The notes under the pieces: model-generated
Seen by the model: the letters and a program-made list of their open reading frames with translations, nothing else
What the model was told of the DNA's origin: nothing
Database searches by the model: none
Translations under genes and position numbers: made by a program
Shown: piece after piece, positions 42,872 through 51,663 of the stretch
Layout of the letters: every line of letters begins with the position of its first letter
How positions within the stretch are numbered: position 1 is the stretch's first letter
DNA from: Boseongicola sp.
GTDB taxonomy: Bacteria > Pseudomonadota > Alphaproteobacteria > Rhodobacterales > Rhodobacteraceae
DNA: 57,841 nt
Direction: 5' to 3'
Assembly: GCA_028824715.1 (NCBI GenBank)
Contig: JAPPCV010000128.1
Span: forward strand, 1-57,841

Positions 42872-43912
42872 GTGCCGCAAGGGCAAAACGCGAGGGTCGC
42901 AGTCGTAGGGTGCGGCTTCTACGCGCAGAACCATCTTCACGCGTGGTCCGATCTCCGCGACCAGGGCGCCGAGCTTGCCGCAGTGTGCGACCTCGACCAC
43001 GACAGGGCCAAGGCGGCCAGCGACCGGTTCGGCGTTCCCTGGCACGCTGACATTGCGCAGTTGCTGGACGAACACGCGATTGATCTGCTTGATATCGCGA
43101 CACAGATGCGCAGCCACCAAGCGCTGGCAGCGATCGCTGCAAGGCGCGGCATCGCATCCATAGTGCAAAAGCCTCTCGCGCCAACGCTTGAGACAGCCCG
43201 TGCAATCGTCGAACTCGCGCAAGAGAAAGGCGTGTGGCTGGCCGTCCACGAGAACTTTCGTTTCGGCACCGGAATCAGGCGCGTGAAGCAGGAACTCGAT
43301 GCGGGATCGATAGGCACCGCGAACTGGGCAAGAATTTCATTCAGGACAGGTTACGATGTCTATGCCGGTCAGCCTTATCTCGCGCAAGAAGACCGGCTGG
43401 TTGTCCTGGATTCGGGCATCCACGTTCTTGATCTTGCTCGATTCTTCTTGGGCGAAGTCGAACATCTTTCGTGCGAGTTGCAGAAGCGGAAGCCGGACAT
43501 CGTGGGCGAGGATACCGCGACGATGCTGCTCAGGCACGTGTCGGGTGCCGTCTCCGTAGTTGAGTCCACTTACCAGTCAAAGCGCTCGCCTGACGTGTTT
43601 CCGGAGACAATGCTGGAGATCGAGGGCACCGACGGGGCAATCACCCTGGCGCAGAACCAGACGATGTCAGTGACGTCACACGGCAAGACCGAAACGCTCT
43701 CCGTTGGATCACCTCTTCTTTCCTGGACAAGCCATCCCTGGCATGCCTCGCAAGAGGCCGTCCTGCACGCCAATGCACATTTTCTCGACGCATTCAGAGA
43801 TGGCCGAGATGCCGACACGTCCGGGGCGGACAATCTGAAGACCTTCGCCTTGGTGGAAGCTGCTTACGAGGCAGCGGAAACACACACATCGATAAAGCCA
43901 AGATTTGCATGA
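42872..43912 (+). CDS. Gfo/Idh/MocA dehydrogenase (candidate D-apiose dehydrogenase)
   Basis: A 346-residue NAD(P)-dependent oxidoreductase. The Rossmann opening is VAVVGCGFYAQNHLHAW and the EKP motif appears as QKPLAPTLE; VHENFRFGTGIRRVK and LVVLDSGIHVLDLARFFLGEV cover the substrate side with the catalytic Asp/His pair in DSGIHVLD. In D-apiose catabolism, ApsD of this superfamily oxidises the sugar to its lactone, and the next gene looks like the matching lactonase. GTG 42872 sits 5 nt after GGAGG; TTG 42860 is less likely. The first 146 nt are duplicated at 48136. Another aldose could be the substrate. Confidence 0.85.
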   Translation: MPQGQNARVAVVGCGFYAQNHLHAWSDLRDQGAELAAVCDLDHDRAKAASDRFGVPWHADIAQLLDEHAIDLLDIATQMRSHQALAAIAARRGIASIVQKPLAPTLETARAIVELAQEKGVWLAVHENFRFGTGIRRVKQELDAGSIGTANWARISFRTGYDVYAGQPYLAQEDRLVVLDSGIHVLDLARFFLGEVEHLSCELQKRKPDIVGEDTATMLLRHVSGAVSVVESTYQSKRSPDVFPETMLEIEGTDGAITLAQNQTMSVTSHGKTETLSVGSPLLSWTSHPWHASQEAVLHANAHFLDAFRDGRDADTSGADNLKTFALVEAAYEAAETHTSIKPRFA

Positions 43913-45876
43913 CTGCTGACCGTCTGGATCACTCGCACACGGTTTCGCTGTTCGGCACGGACCAGCCGGTGCCAGAACGAAAAGTGCTGAGAGCCGGACC
44001 CTTGGAGGCCACCTGGGAAGCCGGCGCGCTGCGAAACATCCGCTACGGCGGTATCGAGATCCTGCGCGGGATCGCCTTTCTGTCACGGGATGAAAGCTGG
44101 GGGAACATTCCCGCCGAGATCGCAAATGTTCACATAGCCCAGGAAGAGGCCCGATTTCGACTTTCCTGTGACCTGGCATTTCTCGATGGGTTGCAGCGAC
44201 TTGCGGGAACGGTCGACATTGAAGGCTCCTCGAATGGAAGTGTGACATTTTCCGTTTCTGCAACTGCGACGACGGATTTCGCGACCAATCGGACAGGGTT
44301 CACGATCCTGCATCCGTTGACGCACGTGGTCGGCCAACCTGTTGACGTGACCCACACCGATGGCACCAAGACCCGGCAGACGTTTCCGGAACGGATCAGC
44401 CCGGGTCAACCAGTCTTCGACATTCGGTCATTGACGCATGACCTTGGACCCGGCCTGAGGGTCGCAATCCAAATGGAGGGCGCCAAGTTCGAAATGGAGG
44501 ACCACCGGAATTGGATGGACGCTTCCTACAAGACCTATGCGGGTTCACTGCTTGATCCGTGGCCGTACGTGATTGCCCAAGGCGAGCGCGTCACACAATC
44601 GGTGAGCGTGAAAGTGTCAGGGATTCCAGCTGCCAATGCCGTGTCTTCAGATCGTCCGGAAGTAATGGTGACGCCGGGGGATCGTGCAGGAGTGTTGCCC
44701 GACCTGGGAACGGCAATGTCCACGGAACCGCCGGCTGACCTCTCCCGATTCGTTGGCCAGCTGAATCATGCCAAACCGGCATATCTGGTGGTTCGCATCG
44801 ACGGTCGGCAATTTGACCTGGATCGGCAGGCAGCAGATTTGACGGCAGTCGCTCGGACGGCGGACACCCCCCTGCACCTCGAAGTGATATTGTCTGCGAC
44901 AAACAGCGCGGACCAGGAACTGGATGAGTTGGCCACCGCGCTGGGGCGCAACGACATTCTTCCTGCGGCAGTTGTTGTTACCCAAGCCCACGACATGATG
45001 TCCTTCCAGCCCGGGGACCCACGACCTTCAGGACCCTGCTATTTGGAAATGGCCACCGCCGCCCGACGTGCATTTCGGGACGTTCCAATTGGTGGGGGCA
45101 TGGTGGCCTTCTTCACCGAATTGAACCGATTGCCAGTCCCGCATGGCGTGTTCGATTTCGTCACTCACACGGTTTGCCCGGCAGTCCATGCATCCGACGA
45201 CCAATCGCTGATGGAGAATCTTGAAGCCGCCAAGTGGATTTTCGCTTCTGCCAAAGCCATGATTGGGTCCACTCCATACCGCCTTGGGCCTTCCTGGATA
45301 TCCTCAAGGGTGAACCCCTATGGTGCCGCCGTTTTGCCGAACCTGGCTGATGAACGGATTTGCCTTGCCGAAAGTGACCCAAGACAGCGCGGCATCTTCG
45401 GCGCGTCCTGGGCTTTGGGGCTTGTGGCAGCAGCGGCAGAAGCAAGGCTGGACGCCGTGGCGCTTGCGTCCCTTACGGGCCCGCAGGGGCTGGCATTCGG
45501 ACCAGGCGACCGCAGGCCGCCAGGATTTCCGTCAGCAGAGGTTACTCCGACCTTTCACGTGCTAAAGGGATTGGCGGCACATAAGTCCCGCCACTCAATC
45601 GCAATGACCGTCAGTGACCCGGAGGCTATCGCGGCAATGGGCATCGAAACCCCCGCCGGACCCGAGCTTTGGCTGGCAAACCTGACAGCGGAAGCAAAGG
45701 ATGTGCACATAGACCCTTGGCACGGTCCTGCGACGTTGCACCTGTTGGATCATGCCCGATATTCGGATGCCCTAAAGCTGGACTTCCTGGATTCTCCCGG
45801 CATGAAAACGGACGATGCAGGCTCGCTGCGCCTTGCACCTTACGCAACGGCGCGACTGTCACCGGCAGTTGAGTGA
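43909..45876 (+). CDS. apnL: D-apionate lactonase-like protein
   Basis: A 655-residue cytoplasmic protein with no signal peptide. Its N-terminal third matches the D-apionate lactonase family as I remember it: TNRTGFTILHPL, VTHTDGTK, FPERISPGQPVFDIRSLTHD, FEMEDHRNWMDASYKTYAG and DPWPYVIAQGE. The central part looks like a TIM barrel (PAYLVVRIDG, PLHLEVILSATN, AVVVTQAHDMMSFQPGD) and the end like a beta domain. ApnL opens D-apionolactone to D-apionate. The gene overlaps the dehydrogenase by 4 nt (ATGA), so dehydrogenase then lactonase form a coupled pair. The family assignment rests on recalled motifs, so activity needs checking. Confidence 0.72.
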   Translation: MTADRLDHSHTVSLFGTDQPVPERKVLRAGPLEATWEAGALRNIRYGGIEILRGIAFLSRDESWGNIPAEIANVHIAQEEARFRLSCDLAFLDGLQRLAGTVDIEGSSNGSVTFSVSATATTDFATNRTGFTILHPLTHVVGQPVDVTHTDGTKTRQTFPERISPGQPVFDIRSLTHDLGPGLRVAIQMEGAKFEMEDHRNWMDASYKTYAGSLLDPWPYVIAQGERVTQSVSVKVSGIPAANAVSSDRPEVMVTPGDRAGVLPDLGTAMSTEPPADLSRFVGQLNHAKPAYLVVRIDGRQFDLDRQAADLTAVARTADTPLHLEVILSATNSADQELDELATALGRNDILPAAVVVTQAHDMMSFQPGDPRPSGPCYLEMATAARRAFRDVPIGGGMVAFFTELNRLPVPHGVFDFVTHTVCPAVHASDDQSLMENLEAAKWIFASAKAMIGSTPYRLGPSWISSRVNPYGAAVLPNLADERICLAESDPRQRGIFGASWALGLVAAAAEARLDAVALASLTGPQGLAFGPGDRRPPGFPSAEVTPTFHVLKGLAAHKSRHSIAMTVSDPEAIAAMGIETPAGPELWLANLTAEAKDVHIDPWHGPATLHLLDHARYSDALKLDFLDSPGMKTDDAGSLRLAPYATARLSPAVE

Positions 45877-46653
45877 CGTCGCCCAATCGGCTTGCCCGAC
45901 GTTAGCTTGTCGACTCGCTTCACGATGCTCTCAGCGTCGACTCCCTTGTGACGATACAAGTCGCCGATGGTGCCCGTTTGACCGAAAAGCCCAACGCCCA
46001 GCGACACCACTTGATGGCTGGAGACGCTTCCCGACCAGGACAACGTCGCGGGATGCCCGTCTGTCACGGTCACCAATTTGCAAGAGGGCGGCAGACCAGC
46101 CAACAGTCGTTCAGCGCAGGAATGGGCGTCTGCAATGCCTTGAGACCGCGCCCGCTGGGCAGCTGTCCAGCCTGTGTTCAGACGATCAGCCGAGGTCACG
46201 GCCAGAACGCCGGCGTCCCGCCGCGCTTCGCCGGCAAACCCGGTCGCGCATATGGCTTCTGGTGCGATGGCACCTTGACAGGCGATCACGGCATTGCTGT
46301 TTGGCCCAGGCTTTCGCAACCAGCAAGCCCCATCGACAGCGCCCTGTCGATAATCGTTTTCAATGCGCTTGCCGGGCTGTTCGAGCGAGTTTGTTGACAG
46401 CCGCAAGATTTGCCGAACCGCCGGCTTCATCGCGAAGCCTCGCATGTTCACCCGGGTTGCCATCTCCGTCCCGTTGAAGATAGTCGAACGCCCATTCCAT
46501 GACGATGGCCAGTTCGTCGGCAGAGCCAGGCTCGAACGCGGCCAATCCGTCCTGACTCATCCCAATCAGCGGGGTCCCGACGGATTGACGCGCGCCACCT
46601 TCTGGGACCAACGTGACCCCGACGGCACTGCCTGGTGCGTGTGGTTGCGGCAA
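45840..46653 (-). pseudogene. Decayed E1-type 2-oxoacid dehydrogenase, C-terminal part
   Basis: Two frames give parts of a homodimeric pyruvate-dehydrogenase-E1-like protein: VGVTLVPEGGARQSVGTPLI and ELAIVMEWAFDYLQRDGDG (46360-46653 frame), then RLSTNSLEQPGKRI, AGVLAVTSADRLNTGW, LVTVTDGHPATLSW and GQTGTIGDLYRHKGVDAESI (45840-46463 frame). A frameshift near 46400 separates them, and the ThDP-binding N-terminal half is missing; weak traces may extend to ~46896, where the direct repeat begins. The end overlaps apnL tail-to-tail by 37 bp. Confidence 0.82.
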
Positions 46654-46933
46654 ATCTCAGTGACTTCGAAAACTGTCTCGTCGGCAATTTGACCAGGGTC
46701 GACCGGGTGGCGTTCATCGAGTCGTCCATCTCTCTGCGTCGCGTCAAGTCTGCCCATGCACGGACGCCATTGGCCAGGCTGCATGACACCTGGGAACCTT
46801 GTCGCAATGCCGGACATCGGGCGATGAAGACTTGCTGGCTCGACCCATGGCGCTTCCAGCGACGAATGAAGCCGCAAGTTGAGCGGCTGCCCTTCTCGGC
46901 ATTTGCGCTGGTGCCAAGAGTGCCGCCCACGCC

Positions 46934-46963
46934 GGGGAGCGCAACGCCTCGGTCGCGCTCCCC
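46934..46963 (-). promoter_or_regulatory. Hairpin after binding-protein gene, copy 2
   Basis: Same perfect 9-bp stem as at 41670-41699, here followed by E1 debris rather than by the ATPase gene. Confidence 0.6.
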
Positions 46964-46987
46964 GTCAGGCTTGGCGTTGGCCGTTGT

Positions 46988-48007
46988 CTACTGGTTGCCC
47001 CAAAGACCCGGGTTGTCGACGTTGTCCCTGGTGATCGAGGTCGTGCTCAAGTACAGCAGCATGCCGACATCGGTCATCTCAAGTCGGCCCGGCGACCAGA
47101 GCGCACCCTCCTGATGCACCAGGCCGGGCTCGATCGCCTCTCCGGCGAACTGCTTCGCCATGAATTCTGCAACGAGCGTGCCAAAGTCCGGGATCGGCTG
47201 ACCGGATGTCTGGTCGGTGGCGCCCTGACGGATCAGTTCCAGATTGCCGCTGCAGCCATCGATTCCCGCGACGAATATGTGGCCATCTTCGCCAGCAGGC
47301 GCAAACTGGTCGATCTCCTTCAACGTCTGCACGGTACCGGCGGCATAGACGCAATCCGAATGCATGTAGATCCCGTCTATGGGTTGCGCCGAGGCGACGT
47401 CGCGAACGATCTCCACGCCCTTGGCGGCATCCCAGTCGCCCGGACGCGTGATCAGGGTGATGCCATCATGTTGATTGAGCACATCCTGGAAGCCGGCACC
47501 TCTGAGTTGCGCAACGTTCTGCGCAAGATTGCCCGTGATCTCCAGGACGGTGCCGCTCGGCGAGCCGTTCTTCGAAGTCAGGTGCGCGACCATGGCTTCA
47601 CCCGCCTGCTGCCCGCCCAGGTAATTGTCCGAAAGAACGACCATGTCCACCACGCAACCCGAAGGCGCCCGGTCGATCGTGTAAAACGGAATGCCCGCCT
47701 CTTTCGCTGCCGCAACGCCGACGCAAATGCCTGCGCTGTCATCTGGCACGGCGACAATCGCCGACACGTTCTGGGTGATGAAGTCGTTGATGTCGTTGAC
47801 CTGCTTCTGGGCGTCTCCGCCCGAGGTCACGGACAGGACCTTCCATCCGTGCTGCTCTGCACCCACAAGAAAGCCCCCTTGTATCTGCGACTGCGCGCCG
47901 TCGAGCGACGGTGCCGCGTATCCGACGATTATCTCATCGGCCGCCTGCGCCGCGCCGCTGAGCGCAAGACTGAGCGCACATGCAGCAACCAGCTGTTTCG
48001 AATGCAT
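46988..48007 (-). CDS. Sugar ABC transporter substrate-binding protein, RbsB type (copy 2)
   Basis: Identical in all 339 residues to the protein at 41724-42743, with the same promoter region and hairpin. It has no permease or ATPase behind it; the next sequence on its strand is the E1 remnant. If both copies are real, this would simply raise the dose of the binding protein for the transporter encoded 5 kb away. Confidence 0.9.
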   Translation of the reverse strand: MHSKQLVAACALSLALSGAAQAADEIIVGYAAPSLDGAQSQIQGGFLVGAEQHGWKVLSVTSGGDAQKQVNDINDFITQNVSAIVAVPDDSAGICVGVAAAKEAGIPFYTIDRAPSGCVVDMVVLSDNYLGGQQAGEAMVAHLTSKNGSPSGTVLEITGNLAQNVAQLRGAGFQDVLNQHDGITLITRPGDWDAAKGVEIVRDVASAQPIDGIYMHSDCVYAAGTVQTLKEIDQFAPAGEDGHIFVAGIDGCSGNLELIRQGATDQTSGQPIPDFGTLVAEFMAKQFAGEAIEPGLVHQEGALWSPGRLEMTDVGMLLYLSTTSITRDNVDNPGLWGNQ

Positions 48008-48078
48008 CCTATTCCTCCCTCTGGGTTCTTGTCTGACGACTCCGTTTGACGTCAGTCAGACGAAACAGCAGTTGTTTC

Positions 48079-48120
48079 GGTATGTCAATATGATACTATA
48101 CGAATATATATTGTCATACC
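48079..48120. promoter_or_regulatory. Long inverted repeat in divergent promoter, copy 2
   Basis: Exact copy of the palindrome at 42815-42856. Here it stands between an intact binding-protein gene and a truncated dehydrogenase gene, so it would titrate the same regulator. Confidence 0.6.
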
Positions 48121-48135
48121 AATTTGGAGGGCAAG

Positions 48136-48372
48136 GTGCCGCAAGGGCAAAACGCGAGGGTCGCAGTCGTAGGGTGCGGCTTCTACGCGCAGAACCATCT
48201 TCACGCGTGGTCCGATCTCCGCGACCAGGGCGCCGAGCTTGCCGCAGTGTGCGACCTCGACCACGACAGGGCCAAGGCGGCAGGCGTCGAGTGCGACGAG
48301 CTGTACAGAGACGGCCGCGACTTCAGCATGCCTGCGGCCACTCAACCAAGCTCCGACTGCGGCAATCTGTGA
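48136..48372 (+). pseudogene. Truncated Gfo/Idh/MocA dehydrogenase (repeat copy 2)
   Basis: The first 48 codons match the gene at 42872 (VAVVGCGFYAQNHLHAW and on), then after 48281 the frame runs into unrelated sequence (GVECDELYRDGRDFSM) and stops at 48372, overlapping the end of the HPPD-like gene on the other strand. Only part of the Rossmann fold is left, so it cannot work. Confidence 0.9.
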
Positions 48373-50275
48373 AAGAGCGCACATGCCTTCGCTTCCCATG
48401 ACACCAAGCGCTTCATCGCGGCAGCCCTGAAAGGCGCATTGGCGGCACCGTATCCGCCATGGCCTTGTCGGCGCTCAACGATCTCAAAGAGGAAGCCGTC
48501 GCCGTAAGGCCGGCTGTACAACTGGAAGAACTGGCCGCTGTCATCTTCGTCGTAGAGGATGCGCCCCTCCCGAAGCCGTTCCAGCATGCCTGCGCCGAGC
48601 CCGAAACGTGCTTCAAGATCGTCGTAATAGTTCTCCGGGATCGGCAGCGCCTTGAACCCTCGCCCGCGCAGGCGCCTCTCGGTTTCGTTCAGGTCGTTCG
48701 ACTCGAACGCCACGTGCTGCACGGCGGATCCCAGGCGCCCTGCAACGAATTGGCCCGCCAGCGTGCGGTCCGAATCCGCACCGTTCAAGGTGATGCGCCG
48801 GCTGGCATCCGGGCTCTCGATGGCCTGGCTTCGCACGACGCCCCCGGGGTCAACGACATCCACGATGGGCCTTTTCGACGCCTCGAACAGGGAGGTGCAG
48901 AAAAGGGACCACGTTAGCATCTCCTCGTGGCCCATGGTCCGTGCGACATGGTCCACGCGGGTCAGCCCGGCCCCTTCAAGCGCGTTGCCGGTTGCCGTGA
49001 ACTCCACGTCCCAAACATCGGTCAGCCCGCTCGCTGCATCCAGGAAGTGCATGACGCCACCGCCGACCGAATGAATGGCAGGAAGGTGCAGTTCTCGCTG
49101 ATCGATGCGCCGATGGAACAGCTTCACCTGCAGCGCCTCGGCCCTGCGAATGGTTCCAGCGGCATCTTTCACGCGCAGTCCGATGTCGCAAACGCTGGTT
49201 CCGCGTGACAGGTACGTTGAGTGCGCGAATCCCTCACGCTCGGCATTGAGGACGATGATTGTCTCGCCCTGTGTCCAGAGCGAGACATCCGTGTTGATGT
49301 GATCCGCGGCATGGCCAACCCCCGACGTCGACAAGAGAGCGCCGAGTCGATTTGCCTCGATCTCGTCGGCAGCAAATTCGATGAACTCGACTCCCTCGAT
49401 CTCTGCTCCGGGCGGCATGGACGGGACGTCGAGATGGGGGGCCGGCTCAACCCGGTTTGCGTCATCCATGAGCGCCAGGAGAGATCTCATGCCGTCTTCG
49501 GCAATGGCCCGAGGGCTGCCGCCTCGAAACTGGTCGTTGAAGATCTCCAGCGAAGTCGGACCATCGTACCCGGTCGCGGCAACCGCTTGCATGAACGCCC
49601 GTACGTCCAGATCGCCTTCGCCGGGCACGTTGCGGAAGTGCCGCGACCAATGGAGCAAGTCCATCTCGATCAAGGGCGAATCCGCAAGCTGCACGAAGAA
49701 GATCTTGTCACCTGGAATGCGGCGGACGCTTTCCGGGCTCAGCTTCCGCCCAAGCGTGTGAAAGCTGTCGACGATCAGACCGATGCCCGGGTGGTCCGCG
49801 CGCCGCGCAAGATTTCCCATGCATCCCGATGGTCGATGACGTGGGTGCCCCAGGCCAGCGCCTCATAGCCCACGAGCAATCCGCGTTCGATGGCCACATC
49901 CCCCAAGGCATTCAGGTCATCGGCGGCACGGTCAATCCCACCCAAGGCCTTGGGATGCACCGAAGAACAAATCAGCATGAGACCGGTGCCCAGTTCCTGC
50001 ATCACGTCGAATTTCCGCTTGGCCCGCTCAAGGGTCTGGGTCCTGTCCGGCTCCGGCAATCATTCGAAATCACGAAAGGGCTGGAAGAGCATGATCTCCA
50101 GCCCATGGTCCCGCACCATCTGTCCCACATCGCGTGGACCGCTGTCGTGAGCGATGAAATCCTGTTCAAGGATCTCGACTCCGTCGAAACCCGCAGCCGC
50201 GATCGCAGCGAGTTTCTCGGGCAGTTCGCCGGCAATCGAGACAGTTGCGATCCCGGTCTTCGTGGCGCTATGCAA
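48342..50275 (-). pseudogene. 3-dehydroshikimate dehydratase / HPPD-like protein, two lesions
   Basis: The full-length frame would give ~643 residues: an N-terminal sugar-phosphate-isomerase-like TIM barrel (IAAAGFDGVEILEQDFIA, IMLFQPFRDFE, FDVMQELGTGL, DSFHTLGR, GDKIFFVQLADSP) and a C-terminal VOC pair with metal ligands in RVDHVA, VQHVAFESND and LFEIVERR. This is the QuiC-like architecture, which turns 3-dehydroshikimate to protocatechuate. It is broken by an in-frame TGA at 50060-50062, where Gly is expected, and by a frameshift in a GC-rich run at about 49796-49810. The downstream 492-codon piece (from 49820) stays open. Sequencing error at either point is possible. Confidence 0.8.
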
Positions 50276-51131
50276 AGATCTCCTTGAAGCGGTCGATGCA
50301 GAGGCGAAACCCGGCCTCGTAGTCGCCGTCGCCCGGATGATACACGTTCTCGAGGCTGATCACGCCGTCATAGCCATCGGTGCGCAAGGCATCGGCGAGC
50401 GGCTGGAACTGATTGGCCAACTGGCCCTCACCAATCCGGCGCACTTCCAGCGTGGCCGACGGCGTGTCGACCTGAACGTCCTTGATGTGGATATGGCCCA
50501 GGTATCCGTCCTTCGCCGTCTCGTACCCCCGTGGAAAGGCCTCTTCATGGCACCAGCAGCTGTTGGCCGGATCCCAGAGAATCTTGAGCACGTCCTTGGC
50601 ATCCAGATCGTCGATCAGCTTTCGCGCCGTCCAGGTGGAGTTGACCATGGTGCCGTTGCCGGTCTCGACGACCAGCGCGATCCCGGAATTGCGCGCCACG
50701 TCGCAAGCCGGCGCAATGAGAGGAAGCGTCCTGTCCCATGCGCCTTGGGCGACATTCCATTTCTCGGCGCCGTTCGTCCCCCACAGGATCTGCTCTTTCT
50801 TGTTGGTCATGATCCTGACAAGCGGGCTGCCCACGACGTGCGCCATGTCGATCACGCGCTTGAGAGCATCCATGTGCCTGGTGTGCAGGTCGTCTCCCGG
50901 CGTATTGGCCGTGGTCATGCCTGCAAAGACGTGGCGCGAGAGGCAGGGCACGAGCTTGCCACGGTCGCGCAGCCGCGCGTCGATCTCGCGAATCTCCTGT
51001 GCACTGTGATCGCCGACCTCGGTGTCACCCACGAATTGCAGCTCGGCATGTTCGAGCCCGAACTCGTCCATGACATCTATGGCATGCGCCAGTTCCCGGC
51101 TGATGCCGTCGCAGATCAAGCCCAGTTTCAT
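50268..51131 (-). CDS. Sugar phosphate isomerase/epimerase family protein (TIM barrel)
   Basis: A 287-residue xylose-isomerase-like TIM barrel protein: MKLGLICDGISREL, LEHAELQFVG, GSPLVRIMTNKKE, IALVVETGNGTMVNS with a metal-binding Glu, ILWDPANSCWC with Asp, LGHIHIKDVQVD with His, and VISLENVYHPGDGD. These fit the AP-endonuclease-2 family with a divalent metal site. It lies between the HIBADH-like and HPPD-like genes, overlapping the former by 4 nt. A role in the same alicyclic-acid or sugar-acid pathway is likely; the substrate is not known. Confidence 0.87.
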   Translation of the reverse strand: MKLGLICDGISRELAHAIDVMDEFGLEHAELQFVGDTEVGDHSAQEIREIDARLRDRGKLVPCLSRHVFAGMTTANTPGDDLHTRHMDALKRVIDMAHVVGSPLVRIMTNKKEQILWGTNGAEKWNVAQGAWDRTLPLIAPACDVARNSGIALVVETGNGTMVNSTWTARKLIDDLDAKDVLKILWDPANSCWCHEEAFPRGYETAKDGYLGHIHIKDVQVDTPSATLEVRRIGEGQLANQFQPLADALRTDGYDGVISLENVYHPGDGDYEAGFRLCIDRFKEIFA

Positions 51132-51568
51132 TGTGCGCCTTCCCGATGCGATTCCGCGCGCACGACCTCTTCAGTCAAGCGTGCGCAAGCCGGTTCGTCT
51201 CCCTGCGGGCTCCTTGACTGGCCCACGTGAAATTTCTGCGTCTCTGCCGACGCCATCTGCATCGGCACCTCAAGTTCTTCAGCGAGGTCCAAGGAGATCA
51301 TCCGATTCTTGCGCTTCGTGCCGATCCCGGAACCGGCAATACCGAGAATCTCCGAATTCGCCGGATCGCGGTTCATCACCATTGCGGGGACCGCATCCGA
51401 ACGGGCCGCGACTTCGGCCACGCTTCCCGCGGGCGTGGAGCCAATGTCTCGAAATCCGGCCGTGTGCACTTCGCTCAGGTCAGGGCGAGCCGCCTCGAAA
51501 CCGTTCGCGATCAGGTCCGTCGCAAACCCGGATTTCATGGTCCCCAAGCCAATCACGCCTGCGCGCAT
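51128..51568 (-). pseudogene. HIBADH-family dehydrogenase with large internal deletion
   Basis: The frame of 146 codons is open but holds only the two ends of a ~290-residue 3-hydroxyisobutyrate-dehydrogenase-type protein. Residues 1-75 are the NAD-binding start (MRAGVIGLGTMKSGFATDL, VAARSDAVPAMVMN); then, after a short linker, KNRMISLDLAEELEVPM and GDEPACARLTEEV are the C-terminal end. The central helical region with the catalytic Lys is missing. The GxGxMG motif has Lys for Gly (GLGTMKSG). Overlap with the next gene (ATGA) is kept. Confidence 0.75.
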
Positions 51569-51663
51569 TTCATTTCACCTTGCAGTTTCTCAATTGGCGG
51601 GGTGTCTAGCTCGCATCACGCCGGTCCGGTTGTGAAGGCAACGCCGGTCGCAGCGCGAGCTCG

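Larger units (their letters stand above)
41635..43017. repeat. 1,383-bp direct repeat, copy 1
   Basis: This segment recurs at 46899-48281 with an offset of exactly 5,264 bp; I found no difference, and the encoded binding proteins are identical over 339 residues. It spans the hairpin, the whole binding-protein gene, the divergent promoter with its palindrome, and the first 146 nt of the Gfo/Idh/MocA gene. This copy sits in the intact operon context. No transposase or terminal repeat borders it. Confidence 0.95.
46899..48281. repeat. 1,383-bp direct repeat, copy 2
   Basis: Copy of 41635-43017 (offset 5,264 bp). On the left it abuts E1 debris, on the right it cuts off the dehydrogenase after 146 nt and joins sequence near the end of the HPPD-like gene. 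It carries a complete binding-protein gene with promoter. Borders show only 1-2 bp of chance overlap and no IS ends. Confidence 0.95.

Noticed and set aside
41635-48281. Composite transposon or integron explanation for the direct repeat
   Set aside because: No transposase, integrase, terminal inverted repeats or target duplication is visible at the repeat borders.
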